A program made the translations under genes and the position numbers. From CAWCKS01 sp963796195 (GTDB lineage Bacteria > Pseudomonadota > Alphaproteobacteria > Rhizobiales > Xanthobacteraceae), in NCBI GenBank assembly GCA_963796195.1, contig CAWCKS010000005.1:1-64000 (forward strand): 64,000 bases of DNA, read 5' to 3'. This document shows positions 34,127 to 46,477 of this stretch, piece after piece. Each line of letters begins with the position of its first letter. Position 1 is the first letter of the stretch. Under the pieces are notes generated by a model. The model saw only the letters and a program-made list of their open reading frames with translations. It searched no databases and was not told the DNA's origin.

Positions 34127-35030
34127 CTACGGCCGCCCTCCCTGAATTACCACGAACTTGCGGCGACGGTCCGGAGGGGTCTCAATCGGCAGCGCAGGCG
34201 CGACGGTGAGCGCCGCATCAACCAACTGAGCAATCGACCAAGCCCGATCAGCAACGCCAATGGCCTTCGCTGGCGTCGTGCGCAGTGCCTCATGGATACG
34301 GCACAGATTGTAGTGTGCGACGTATAGCGCGACCGCTGCAACATGGTTGTCCAGCTTCTTTGAAAATCCGTTGGTGAGGCGAGTGAAGCGGCGTTGGCTC
34401 ATGCGCAGCGAAAGGTTCTGGCGTTCGACATAGCTGGTCGAAATTATTGGTCAGGATCGCCGGTTACTACCTCACGGCTTACGGCTACTACAGCGGCGGG
34501 CGAATACGGCGTGACGGCATCTTTTGCGAGGTGGGTTACGCTGTAGGTCTTTACGATCACGCCATGGGAGGCGCTGTCGCCGAACGCGTCGCGGATCGCA
34601 GGCCGATAGGGCATGAAACCATCAGTTGAAATCTCAGGCTGGCCGATCACGCGCTCGCGCAGATCATGCAAGGAAGTCATGGTGCGTTGTCCATGTCGCG
34701 CTTGCCGATGCGGTAGCTGATAATGGCCTTTTGCGTTCCGGCCATGCCGATGAAAACGTACTGATCACCCTTCGCGAAGATCTCATGGCGCTGGACGTTC
34801 TTTTGCTTCTTGCCGACGAAGGACCAAATCTCATCAAGTTCCAAGCGCTCGGTGCGGACGCCGACCAACAGGCGGTCGTGCAATTCCATGCAACCAAGGC
34901 CGACACGCAGGGCCAGGCTGGCGACGGTGCCACGGTTGACGCCAGTAAGGCGGGAGGCGGTGCGAATGCCGACGCCTTCGCAAAGCGCGGCGATGACTTC
35001 AATTTGCTTTTCGCGGGAGAGAACGTTCAT
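34127..35030 (-). pseudogene. IS1-type transposase, broken into three frames
   Basis: Piece 1 (35030-34677) begins MNVLSREKQIEVIAALCEG with an HTH (RTASRLTGVNRGTVASLA) and has the first catalytic Asp in LELDEIWSFVGKKQ. Piece 2 (34680-34444) has a second Asp in EISTDGFMPYRPAI. Piece 3 (34402-34127, with ISTSYVERQNLSLRM just upstream) carries the Glu of VERQN. The pieces join in order, but with 2-base additions and a stop, unlike the one-base breaks elsewhere. This looks like a truly decayed IS. Terminal repeats not identified. Confidence 0.7.
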
Positions 35031-35187
35031 GGCGGGCCCAATCCGTCATGTTGAGGGACGGGGACCGCTGGCGACAGCGAAGGCGAAAGGACTTATATTT
35101 CGCCAGATCGATCGCTTTGGGGCCCAATCCCGAGGTGAAAGATCAGGGCTCGGCGCTGTTAGCGCAGCGACGGGCCCACTGATTTGA

Positions 35188-35295
35188 TGGTGGAAGCGGT
35201 GAGGTTCGAACTCACGGGACGCTGTGAGGGGGTTGGATGCCCAAACGTCCGCCGAGGGGTAAGCTCGGTGCAATAAGCCACTCTGCCACGCTTCC
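35188..35295 (-). tRNA. class II tRNA gene with apparent anticodon UAC
   Basis: 108 nt including an encoded CCA. Acceptor stem GGAAGCG/CGCTTCC is perfect, the D arm has GCA/TGC with GG in the loop, the anticodon stem is CCGAG/CTCGG with the 7-nt loop CTTACCC, and the T arm is GTGAG-TTCGAAC-CTCAC. The variable arm is very long: GGACG/CGTCC stem with a 24-nt loop. By position the anticodon is UAC (valine codon GUA), although the body is of the Ser/Leu/Tyr class; base 37 is C and the discriminator is A. It is a functional-looking cloverleaf with an unusual identity, or a divergent copy. Confidence 0.75.
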
Positions 35296-35303
35296 GCACA
35301 CAA

Positions 35304-35339
35304 AAACGCCCCGCCAGCCATAAGGCCAGCGGGGCGTTT
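35304..35339. terminator. strong bidirectional intrinsic terminator
   Basis: AAACGCCCCGC at 35304-35314 and GCGGGGCGTTT at 35329-35339 form a perfect 11-bp stem with an inner GCC/GGC helix. On the minus strand it ends in a TTTTT run just before the tRNA, so a transcript reading from ~35400 toward the tRNA would stop here. Confidence 0.75.
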
Positions 35340-35373
35340 GCTCGTGATGCTACGGTCTGTAAGCATGGCAATA

Positions 35374-35443
35374 GCTAAGCATTATGCTTAGCGAACGTCA
35401 AGCATGTTGCTTAGCGTTTTTTCCCGTGCTATTCGGTAAGCAC
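35374..35443. promoter_or_regulatory. cluster of AAGCA palindromes upstream of the P63C gene
   Basis: GCTAAGCAT-T-ATGCTTAGC (35374-35392) is a perfect 19-bp palindrome. AAGCA-TGT-TGCTT follows at ~35400, repeating GCTTAGCG 23 bp after its first copy. GTGCT-N7-AAGCAC is at 35426-35443. Together they look like a multi-site repressor operator in front of the ATG at 35455. Confidence 0.55.
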
Positions 35444-35454
35444 AGGAGATTGCG

Positions 35455-36571
35455 ATGACCGATGATGACCGTTTCACTGACGCGGGGCGCAAGGGCGGTG
35501 AGGCTCGAGCGGCCGCTCTTTCAGAGGACGAACGGAGGGAGATCGCCAAGAAGGCTGCCGCCGCGCGTTGGGCGAAGGCCGCCACGCCAGAGGTGCCGGA
35601 AGATGCCGTGGAGGATGGTCCCGAGGAAGTGCTCGAGCCAGTCCCCGCGATGCCTATCGCGCGGTGGCGGGGCAGCATGAATATCGTTGGCCTCGAGGTG
35701 CCGTGCTAAGTGCTCGACGATGGCCAGAAGATCATTGGCCGAACTTCCGCAACCGAATTACTGACTGGCATCAAGGGCGGCGGTGCGCTCGAGAAATACA
35801 TAGCGGTTAGAGCCCTAGAACCATTCATAAACAAGGACTTAGTTCTCGAGAGATTGGTCCCCTTTCGAACTCCTTGAAGTCGAAGGGCTTGAGCGTGCTG
35901 TAAAGGGATTGCCCGCAGACCTGATGATTGAGGTGTGCCAAGGTTTTGTTGCGGCGCTTCAGTCGTCGCTTGATCCGGCTCGAGATCAAAGTATTCCCCG
36001 GCTGACAGAACGTCAGATGCAGATGGCCATGAAGGCCAGTATGTTCCTGTCGGCGTGCGCGAAGGTTGGCCTCGAGGCGCTTATTGATGAAGCTACTGGC
36101 TATCAATACGAACGCGCGGAGGATGCACTTCAGGTTAAACTCCGAGCCTTCATCGCGGACGAATTGCGAGCTTGGGAAAAGACGTTTCCAGACGAGTTAT
36201 GGGCGGAGTTCGGCCGTTTGACGGGATGGGAGGGAAACCTTAACAGCCGTCCGAAATGGTGGGGCAAGCTTGTTATTGAGCTAATCTACGACACGCTTGA
36301 TCCGGACGTGGCGCTGTATCTCAAAAATAACAAGCCGCCGCCGGGCGTTCGTTGGCACAGGCAGCTAACTGAAAATATAGGCGTCAGGGCACTCGTGTCG
36401 CGATGCTATGAAGTGATCGGCATGGCCAAGGAATGCCATGATATGAGGGAGCTTCGTGACAAAGTCGCGCGGCACTACGGGAGGCGAATGGTTCAATTCT
36501 CCATGTCTCTCCCGCCACCCTCAAGCAGTGATGATAAGTCGCCACCGCCACCATCTTGGCGTCCGGATTGA
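35455..36571 (+). pseudogene. P63C-domain protein, broken by a stop and a +1 frame shift
   Basis: Restored length about 371 residues. The N-terminal DAGRKGGEARAAALSEDERR and KKAAAARWAK motif often precedes P63C proteins. TAA at 35707 replaces a probable Tyr codon in VPC-x-VLDDGQKIIGRTS; reading through gives ELLTGIKGGGALEKYIAVRAL, and an extra base at ~35866 shifts the frame before ELLEVEGLERAVKG. The C-terminal P63C region includes ATGYQYERAEDALQVKL and GRLTGWEGNLNSRPKWWGKL. Family function is unknown; it is common near phage and mobile genes. AGGAGA precedes the ATG. AT-richer than the core. Confidence 0.7.
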
Positions 36572-36731
36572 GAATGAAAGAGGCCGCCAACTGAGGCGGC
36601 CTACATCAACGAATAGACGACGACAGCGAACGTCAGCCAGCAAGCGGCGAGACGGCCAAAAACGAGAAGTCCGAAAACGTCGATCCATCTAGTCTCCACA
36701 GCCCGAGGAGACCGTAAGCCAGAAGCGAATT

Positions 36732-36931
36732 AGGACACTCGGGGATTTAACCTAGGACACGGTGCCTTAAATACGGACAGCACGGCCCCAGCGCGCGGGG
36801 ATTGCCGCTGAGGCCGTGGACTGTTTCGCTGAGGGGGAATCCCAGCGAGGCACTTAGCCTAATCCAAAATAGGCCACCGCTAAAATCAAATCAGGCCACT
36901 AGGGTCGGAAACAGGCCAGCACCCAAATTCC
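36732..36931. repeat. second array of AGGACACT/GGCCACT units
   Basis: AGGACACT at 36732, AGGACAC at 36754 (22 bp apart), CGGACAGCAC at 36774, an ~85-bp GC-rich insertion, then AATAGGCCA (~36868), CAGGCCACTAG (36892-36902) and AGGCCAGCACCCAAATTCC (36912-36931). Same orientation and order as 32749-32857. The pair brackets the 3.9-kb mobile patch and ends 5 bp before the recA LexA box. Confidence 0.5.
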
Positions 36932-36936
36932 AGCAA

Positions 36937-36951
36937 GAACATATTGCGAAC
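36937..36951 (+). promoter_or_regulatory. LexA (SOS) box of recA
   Basis: GAAC-ATATTGC-GAAC fits the alphaproteobacterial LexA consensus GTTC/GAAC-N7-GAAC exactly (direct repeat form GAAC-N7-GAAC). It is 116 bp upstream of the recA start. A third GAAC follows at 36955. Confidence 0.75.
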
Positions 36952-37066
36952 ATGGAACAGATAGTGTACAAAAACTCGGTCACTGCAAATCGCATGTTTA
37001 ACCAAGCCGTTGAGGTCGGGGGCGCGTTGTCGACCCTCCAAATCCCGTCCATAAGGAGCGCGACCG

Positions 37067-38194
<1,128 letters not shown>

Positions 38195-38587
38195 CACATC
38201 ATGGACCGACACACGGCGTTGCGTTCTTGTGTGTCTGACTGCGGCTGCCGCTGGTCGGCCCCCCTGACGACGGCAGTTCGCAGTTTCAATTTCAACAGCA
38301 AGATTTGGTTTGGCTCGAACAGCCAGCCGCGGGCGCTTCGGAGGCATTGAGTTGCCGATGTCTCCGGGGTGCCCGTTTGCTTTTTTTGCGGGCTCGGCGC
38401 GTTCGAGACGATCGCAAAACCCCGCGAAAATGTGACAAGAACCGCTGCGCGATCAGTGGCTTACGGGGGACCGGTGGTCGCCAAAACTGCTGTGTGAGGG
38501 GCGTCACTGAACGAACGGCCGGGGTTCCCTAGATTGCCTCCATCACAACGCGACCGGGAGGCCGGTCGGTTCTTTCAGGAGGTTCCC
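38195..38587. other. 393-bp intergenic region between recA and the Cys-rich gene
   Basis: Contains GCCCG-TTTGCTTTTTTTG-CGGGC at ~38367-38391, a weak hairpin with the T run in the loop, which may help end the recA transcript. The promoter of the downstream secreted protein must lie here. No other structure noticed. Confidence 0.35.
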
Positions 38588-38821
38588 ATGACCAGCCATA
38601 CCAGGACCGTTCGCACCATTGGTTTCACTCTCGCGCTGATCACGTCGGTCATATCGATGTCGACCGCGAGCCACGCTTACACCGCCGAGGAAGAGCGCCT
38701 CTGCATGAGCGATGCCTTCAAGTTCTGCTCGTCGGAAATCCCGAACATCGACAAGGTCACGATCTGCATGCAGAAGAACAAGGCCCAGCTCAGCCCGGGC
38801 TGCAAGTCGGTGATGAAATAA
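38588..38821 (+). CDS. small secreted cysteine-rich protein, paralogue of 1377-1637
   Basis: 77 residues. Signal peptide to about residue 29 (TLALITSVISMSTASHA), then C-x7-C-x12-C-x11-C, the same spacing as the protein at 1377-1637, with CMSDAFKFC and CKSVM. AGGAGG lies 6 bases before the ATG. Probably periplasmic; two disulphides expected. Monocistronic. Confidence 0.75.
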   Translation: MTSHTRTVRTIGFTLALITSVISMSTASHAYTAEEERLCMSDAFKFCSSEIPNIDKVTICMQKNKAQLSPGCKSVMK

Positions 38822-38882
38822 ATCCTGACCGACCGATACGGTAGCGGCGGACGCATCGTCCGCCGCTGTTGCGTTTCGACTG

Positions 38883-41735
38883 CTACTCCGCGGCCTCGGC
38901 ATAGGTATCGACCGGCGGGCAGGAACACACCAGATTGCGGTCGCCATAGACGTTGTCGACGCGGCCGACCGGGCACCAGTACTTGTCGGTGCGCGATACG
39001 CCATCCGGGAAGCAGCCTTCCGCGCGTGAATACGGCCGCATCCATTGATCGTCGGCGAGGTCGTGCACGGTGTGCGGTGCGTGCCGCAGCGGCGATTTTG
39101 CCGCCTCGAATCGTCCGGCTTCGACGTCGGCAATCTCCTTCCGGATCGCGATCATCGCATCGCAGAACCGGTCCAGCTCGGCCTTCGATTCGGATTCGGT
39201 CGGCTCGATCATCAGCGTTCCCGGCACCGGAAAACTCATTGTCGGCGCGTGAAAACCGTAGTCGATCAGCCGCTTGGCGATGTCATCGACAGTGACACCC
39301 GAAGCCTTGAAATCGCGCGGATCGACGATGCACTCGTGCGCGACGCGGTTGTTGTGGTTGCGATAGAGCACCGGGAAGTGCGGATGCAGCCGCTCGGCAA
39401 TGTAGTTGGCGTTGAGGATCGCCACTTCAGTGGCGCGCTTTAAGCCCGCCGCGCCCATCATCAGGATGTAGACGTAGGAGATCACGAGGATCGAGGCCGA
39501 GCCGTAAGGCGCCGCCGACACCGGACCGACCGCCGAGTCGCCGTTGTACGGATGGCCCGGCAGGAACGGCGCGAGATGCCTGCGCACGCCGATCGGACCC
39601 ATGCCGGGACCACCGCCGCCATGCGGAATGCAGAACGTCTTGTGCAGGTTGAGATGGCTGACGTCGGCGCCGTAGTCGCCCGGCCGTGACAGCCCGACCT
39701 GCGCATTGAGATTGGCGCCGTCGAGATAGACCTGGCCGCCATTGGCGTGGACGATGTCGCAGATCTCGCGGATTTCCTCCTCGAACACGCCGTGGGTCGA
39801 GGGATAGGTGATCATGATCGCGGCGAGGCGGTCCTTGTGCTGCGCGGCCTTGGCACGAAGATCGGCCACGTCGACATTGCCGTTGGCGTCGCACGCCACC
39901 ACCACCACGCTCATGCCGACCATGCTGGCGGTGGCCGGGTTGGTGCCGTGGGCCGACGCCGGGATCAGGCAGATGTCGCGCTTCGCGTCGCCGCGGCTCT
40001 TGTGATAGGCGCGGATCGCCAGCAGCCCGGCATATTCGCCCTGCGCGCCGGAGTTCGGCTGCAGCGAGATCGCGTCGTAGCCGGTGATCTCGCACAGCCA
40101 GGCCTTCAGCTTGTCGAACATCTCGTGATAGCCGGCGGCCTGCGCGGCCGGTGCAAACGGATGCAGCGCGCCGAACGCAGGCCACGTCACCGGGATCATT
40201 TCCGCGGTCGCGTTCAGCTTCATGGTGCAGGAGCCGAGCGGGATCATCGCGCGATCGAGCGCGAGGTCGCGATCGGCGAGTTTGCGCATGTAGCGCAGCA
40301 GCTCGGTCTCCGAGCGATGTTGGTGGAATACCGGATGCGTCAGGAACGGGCTGGTGCGCTTCAGCTCGGCGGGCAGGGCGTCCTTCGCCTCGCGCTCAAC
40401 GTCGCCGTAGTTCAGCTTGCCGCCGAACGCGCGCCACACCGCTTCGACGGAGGCCGCCGTCGTGGTCTCGTCGAGCGCAATGCCAATCGTTTTTCCATCA
40501 TGGCGCAGGTTGATCTTCTCCTGCACCGCGCGGGCGGCAACCGCCTTGCCGTCGCCAGCCGCGACCGTGACGGTGTCGAAGTAACCCTGATGCAGTGGCG
40601 CAAAGCCGAGCTTCTTCAGGCCAGCGGCCAGCACCGCGGTGCGCCGATGGACGCTGCGCGCGATGTACGTCAGGCCTTCGGGCCCGTGATAAACCGCATA
40701 CATCGAGGCGATCACTGCCAGCAGCACCTGCGCCGTGCAGATGTTCGAGGTCGCCTTTTCGCGGCGGATGTGCTGTTCGCGCGTCTGCAGCGCGAGGCGA
40801 TAGGCCGGCGCACCGCGCGCGTCGACGGACAGGCCGACGATGCGGCCGGGCATCGAGCGCTTCAGCGCGTCGCGCACCGCCATGTAGGCCGCGTGCGGAC
40901 CGCCAAAACCCATCGGCACGCCAAAACGCTGCATCGATCCGATGGCGATATCGGCACCGAGCTCGCCCGGCGGCGTCAGCAGCGTCAGCGCCAGCGGATC
41001 GGCTGCCATCACGACCAGTGCGCCCTTGGCGTGCAGCTTCTCGATCGCAGGGCGGACGTCGCGTACCGCGCCATGGCTGCCGGGATATTGCAGGATCGCG
41101 CCGAACACCTCAGTGCCGTCGAGCTCGGTCAGCGGATCGCCAGATACCAGCGACCAGCCCAGCGCCTCGCCGCGGGTGCGCAGCACCGCAAGCGTTTGCG
41201 GGTGCACATCGCGATCGACAAAGAACGTGGTGCTTTTCGCCGTCGCCGAGCGGTGCGCCAGCGCCATCGCTTCGGCTGCCGCGGTCGCCTCATCAAGCAG
41301 CGAGGCGTTGGCAACGTCGAGCCCGGTCAAGTCGCAGATCATGGTCTGGAAATTGAACAGCGCTTCGAGCCGGCCCTGGCTGATCTCGGGCTGATAGGGC
41401 GTATAGGCCGTGTACCAGGCCGGGTTCTCGAGGATGTTGCGCTGGATGACGGCGGGCAGGATGGTGCCGGAATAGCCTTGGCCGATCAGCGAGGTGAACA
41501 CCTGGTTCTGTGCCGCGATCGCTTCCATGTGGGTGAGCGCCTCGGTCTCCGACAGTGCCGGTGGCAGATCGAGCGGGCGCTTCTGCCGGATCGATGCCGG
41601 CACCGACTCGCCGATCAGCGACTCCATGCTCTTGGCGCGGACCGTCTCGAGCATCGCGGTGACATCGCGCGGTGATGGGCCAATGTGGCGGCGCTCGAAG
41701 CTGACGGCGGGCTCGGCGGAGGTGCTCTTGGTCAT
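38883..41735 (-). CDS. gcvP: glycine dehydrogenase (decarboxylating), P protein
   Basis: 950 residues, full-length single-chain P protein. The pyridoxal-phosphate Lys is in HLNLHKTFCIPHGGGG near residue 700. It decarboxylates glycine and passes the aminomethyl group to the lipoyl arm of GcvH. Last gene of the gcvT-gcvH-gcvP operon, 11 bp after gcvH. Expression set by the glycine riboswitch upstream of gcvT. Confidence 0.97.
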   Translation of the reverse strand: MTKSTSAEPAVSFERRHIGPSPRDVTAMLETVRAKSMESLIGESVPASIRQKRPLDLPPALSETEALTHMEAIAAQNQVFTSLIGQGYSGTILPAVIQRNILENPAWYTAYTPYQPEISQGRLEALFNFQTMICDLTGLDVANASLLDEATAAAEAMALAHRSATAKSTTFFVDRDVHPQTLAVLRTRGEALGWSLVSGDPLTELDGTEVFGAILQYPGSHGAVRDVRPAIEKLHAKGALVVMAADPLALTLLTPPGELGADIAIGSMQRFGVPMGFGGPHAAYMAVRDALKRSMPGRIVGLSVDARGAPAYRLALQTREQHIRREKATSNICTAQVLLAVIASMYAVYHGPEGLTYIARSVHRRTAVLAAGLKKLGFAPLHQGYFDTVTVAAGDGKAVAARAVQEKINLRHDGKTIGIALDETTTAASVEAVWRAFGGKLNYGDVEREAKDALPAELKRTSPFLTHPVFHQHRSETELLRYMRKLADRDLALDRAMIPLGSCTMKLNATAEMIPVTWPAFGALHPFAPAAQAAGYHEMFDKLKAWLCEITGYDAISLQPNSGAQGEYAGLLAIRAYHKSRGDAKRDICLIPASAHGTNPATASMVGMSVVVVACDANGNVDVADLRAKAAQHKDRLAAIMITYPSTHGVFEEEIREICDIVHANGGQVYLDGANLNAQVGLSRPGDYGADVSHLNLHKTFCIPHGGGGPGMGPIGVRRHLAPFLPGHPYNGDSAVGPVSAAPYGSASILVISYVYILMMGAAGLKRATEVAILNANYIAERLHPHFPVLYRNHNNRVAHECIVDPRDFKASGVTVDDIAKRLIDYGFHAPTMSFPVPGTLMIEPTESESKAELDRFCDAMIAIRKEIADVEAGRFEAAKSPLRHAPHTVHDLADDQWMRPYSRAEGCFPDGVSRTDKYWCPVGRVDNVYGDRNLVCSCPPVDTYAEAAE

Positions 41736-41746
41736 GTGAAAAATCC

Positions 41747-42112
41747 TTAGGCCGTGTGCGCCTTGTAGGCCGCTTCATCCATCAGTCCGGACAACTCGCC
41801 CTTGTCGGTAATCTTCAGCTTGAAGAACCAGCCCTTGCCGGCGGCGTCGGAGTTGATCAGCGAGGGATCGCCTGAGAGCGCTTCGTTGATCTCGACGATT
41901 TCGCCGGTGATCGGCGCATAGACATCGGAGGCCGCTTTCACGCTCTCGACCACGGCGGCGGCCTCGGCCTTCTTCACCTTGCGGCCGACCTTGGGCAGGT
42001 CGACGAAAACAACGTCGCCGAGCTGCTCCTGCGCGTAGTTGGTGACGCCGACGGTCGCAATATCGCCGTCGATTTTCAGCCACTCATGGTCGGGCGTGTA
42101 CAAAACGGTCAT
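41747..42112 (-). CDS. gcvH: glycine cleavage system H protein
   Basis: 121 residues. The lipoylated Lys is Lys59 in VVESVKAASDVYAP. It shuttles the aminomethyl group between GcvP, GcvT and dihydrolipoamide dehydrogenase. 12 bp after gcvT, so co-transcribed. Confidence 0.97.
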   Translation of the reverse strand: MTVLYTPDHEWLKIDGDIATVGVTNYAQEQLGDVVFVDLPKVGRKVKKAEAAAVVESVKAASDVYAPITGEIVEINEALSGDPSLINSDAAGKGWFFKLKITDKGELSGLMDEAAYKAHTA

Positions 42113-42124
42113 GAACTCATGTCC

Positions 42125-43276
42125 TCAGCGCTTGTAGGAATGGGGAGCAAATGGCATGGCGGCGACCCGCATCGGCAGTTTTTGGCCGCGCACTTCTGCG
42201 AACACCAGCGCGCCGGTTTTGGCGAACTCGGTCGGCAGGTAGCCCATCGCGACCGGTGCGTTGACGCTCGGCCCAAAGCCGCCCGACGTCACCGTGCCAA
42301 CAGGCTCTTCGGAATTCTCTGACGCAAACAGCTCGGCGCCGCCCCGCACCGGGGCGCGGCCTTCCGTGCGCAGGCCGACGCGGCGGCGTGGCGCGCCGTC
42401 GGCGAGCTGCCGCGCGATCGTCTCGGCACCGGGATAGCCGCCGGCGCGCGCGCCGCCCGCCCGGCGGCTCTTCTGCAGCGACCACTCCAGCGCGCCCTCG
42501 ACCGGCGTCGTCGTGGTGTCGATGTCGTTGCCATAGAGGCAGAGCCCGGCCTCGAGCCGCAGGCTGTCGCGGGCGCCGAGCCCGATCGGCAAGACATCTG
42601 CATCATCGAGCAGCGCGGTCGCGAGACGCACAGCGTCGGTGGCCGGCACCGAAATCTCAAAGCCATCTTCGCCGGTATAGCCGGAGCGCGAGACGAAGCA
42701 GTCGAGACCCATCACGCGGCGCGGTCCGGAATCCATGAAGGCCATCGCCGCAACGTCGGGCGCATGTTTTGCAAGCACCGCGACGGCTTTCGGCCCCTGG
42801 AGTGCGATCAGCGCGCGGTCGGGGAGGGCGACGACGTCGCAGATGTCAGAGAGATGTGCACGGAGGTGCGCTTCGTCGTGCTGCTTGCAGGCGGCGTTGA
42901 CGACCAGGAACAGGTGATCGCCAAAATTTGCCACCATCAGGTCGTCGAGGATGCCGCCATTCCTGTCGGTGAACTGGGCGTAGCGCTGCTTGCCCTTCGA
43001 GATGCTCAGAATGTCCTGCGGCACTAGGCGCTCCAGCGCCAGCGCCGCATCCTCGACGCGGCCCGACTTCGGCCGCAGCGCGATCTGGCCCATGTGGGAG
43101 ACGTCGAACAGGCCGGCGGCAGTGCGGGTGTGCAGGTGCTCTTTCAGGACGCCAGCCGGGAATTGCACGGGCATCTCGTAGCCCGCGAACGGCACCATCT
43201 TGCCGCCACGGGCGAGATGCAGGTCGCAAAGCGGCGTGCGCAGCAAGGGTATTTGTTGGGCGGTCGCAGCAGACAT
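42125..43276 (-). CDS. gcvT: aminomethyltransferase, T protein
   Basis: 383 residues. N-terminal LYDLHLARGGKMVPFAGYEMP region, GLFDVSHMGQI and the folate-binding Asp region are normal for T protein. It releases ammonia and forms methylenetetrahydrofolate, a one-carbon source for the purine genes further along. First gene of the operon, with the riboswitch 54 bp upstream. Confidence 0.96.
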   Translation of the reverse strand: MSAATAQQIPLLRTPLCDLHLARGGKMVPFAGYEMPVQFPAGVLKEHLHTRTAAGLFDVSHMGQIALRPKSGRVEDAALALERLVPQDILSISKGKQRYAQFTDRNGGILDDLMVANFGDHLFLVVNAACKQHDEAHLRAHLSDICDVVALPDRALIALQGPKAVAVLAKHAPDVAAMAFMDSGPRRVMGLDCFVSRSGYTGEDGFEISVPATDAVRLATALLDDADVLPIGLGARDSLRLEAGLCLYGNDIDTTTTPVEGALEWSLQKSRRAGGARAGGYPGAETIARQLADGAPRRRVGLRTEGRAPVRGGAELFASENSEEPVGTVTSGGFGPSVNAPVAMGYLPTEFAKTGALVFAEVRGQKLPMRVAAMPFAPHSYKR

Positions 43277-43329
43277 CGATCAAGGCTCCCGACGGCACGG
43301 AGTCCTCCGTTGCCGTTCCAAAGAGCCCC

Positions 43330-43505
43330 ATCTGTCGCTTTGCCTGAGAGTATTATCCCGTCGGCGGGCCTGAATACTTGCAGCGCCTAAGCGCGCAAGC
43401 CAAACCTCTTTCCAGATGCAGTCCAGGCCAATCGGTCCTTCTGCCTGAGAGTTTCCGGGGCGGTTGCTCCTTCGGCGCCGGCGGTAAAGCCGGTCTCTCC
43501 CGACA
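43330..43505 (-). promoter_or_regulatory. tandem glycine riboswitch
   Basis: On the minus strand the first aptamer begins GGGAGAGACC near 43501 and has GCCGAAGGAGCAA and the hallmark ACTCTCAGGCA. The second aptamer ends with ACTCTCAGGCAAA-GCGACAGAT near 43330. The two cores are separated by the short linker typical of cooperative glycine riboswitches, which turn gcv expression on when glycine is high. It lies in the leader of gcvT. Confidence 0.9.
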
Positions 43506-43814
43506 TGGCCTTCAATTCAACTTTACGCTTCAGTTCTGCAGGTCTTACGTAGCGAAGGAACCACGGCTTTGCCAGCCCTGTCAACGCGTCCGCAACAGCT
43601 TTCAACGTGCTTTCAACGAGCTATCAACGGCTCTCATCGCGAGCGAGCAAGCCGCTGATCTGACGCCGCTATTCTGGACAGGACAAGACCCCACCGCTAA
43701 AAGAACAGAAAGCGGATTTTGCGCGCACCGGCCGATCAAAATTTGAGCGGGAACCCTATATTCGCAGCAGCAGAGCTCGCGAACACACGCGCGACTGGAT
43801 GAATTGAAGAAGAC
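43506..43814. other. 309-bp divergent spacer between gcv riboswitch and alaS
   Basis: Holds the promoters of gcvT (minus) and alaS (plus). A/T-rich TTGAGCGGGAACCCTATATT at about 43743 could serve as an alaS promoter, but I would not insist. No RNA gene seen. Confidence 0.4.

Positions 43815-46477
<2,663 letters not shown>

Noticed and set aside
35046..35371. Protein frames across the tRNA (106 and 70 codons, minus strand)
   Set aside because: They run through a well-folded tRNA and a terminator; no coding character.
38543..39133. Minus-strand frame upstream of gcvP overlapping the Cys-rich gene
   Set aside because: Low-complexity composition, antisense to a gene with signal peptide and strong ribosome site.
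39747..41675. Long plus-strand open frame (642 codons) opposite gcvP
   Set aside because: His/Arg-rich, no family character, fully antisense to the well-supported gcvP; a high-GC shadow frame.
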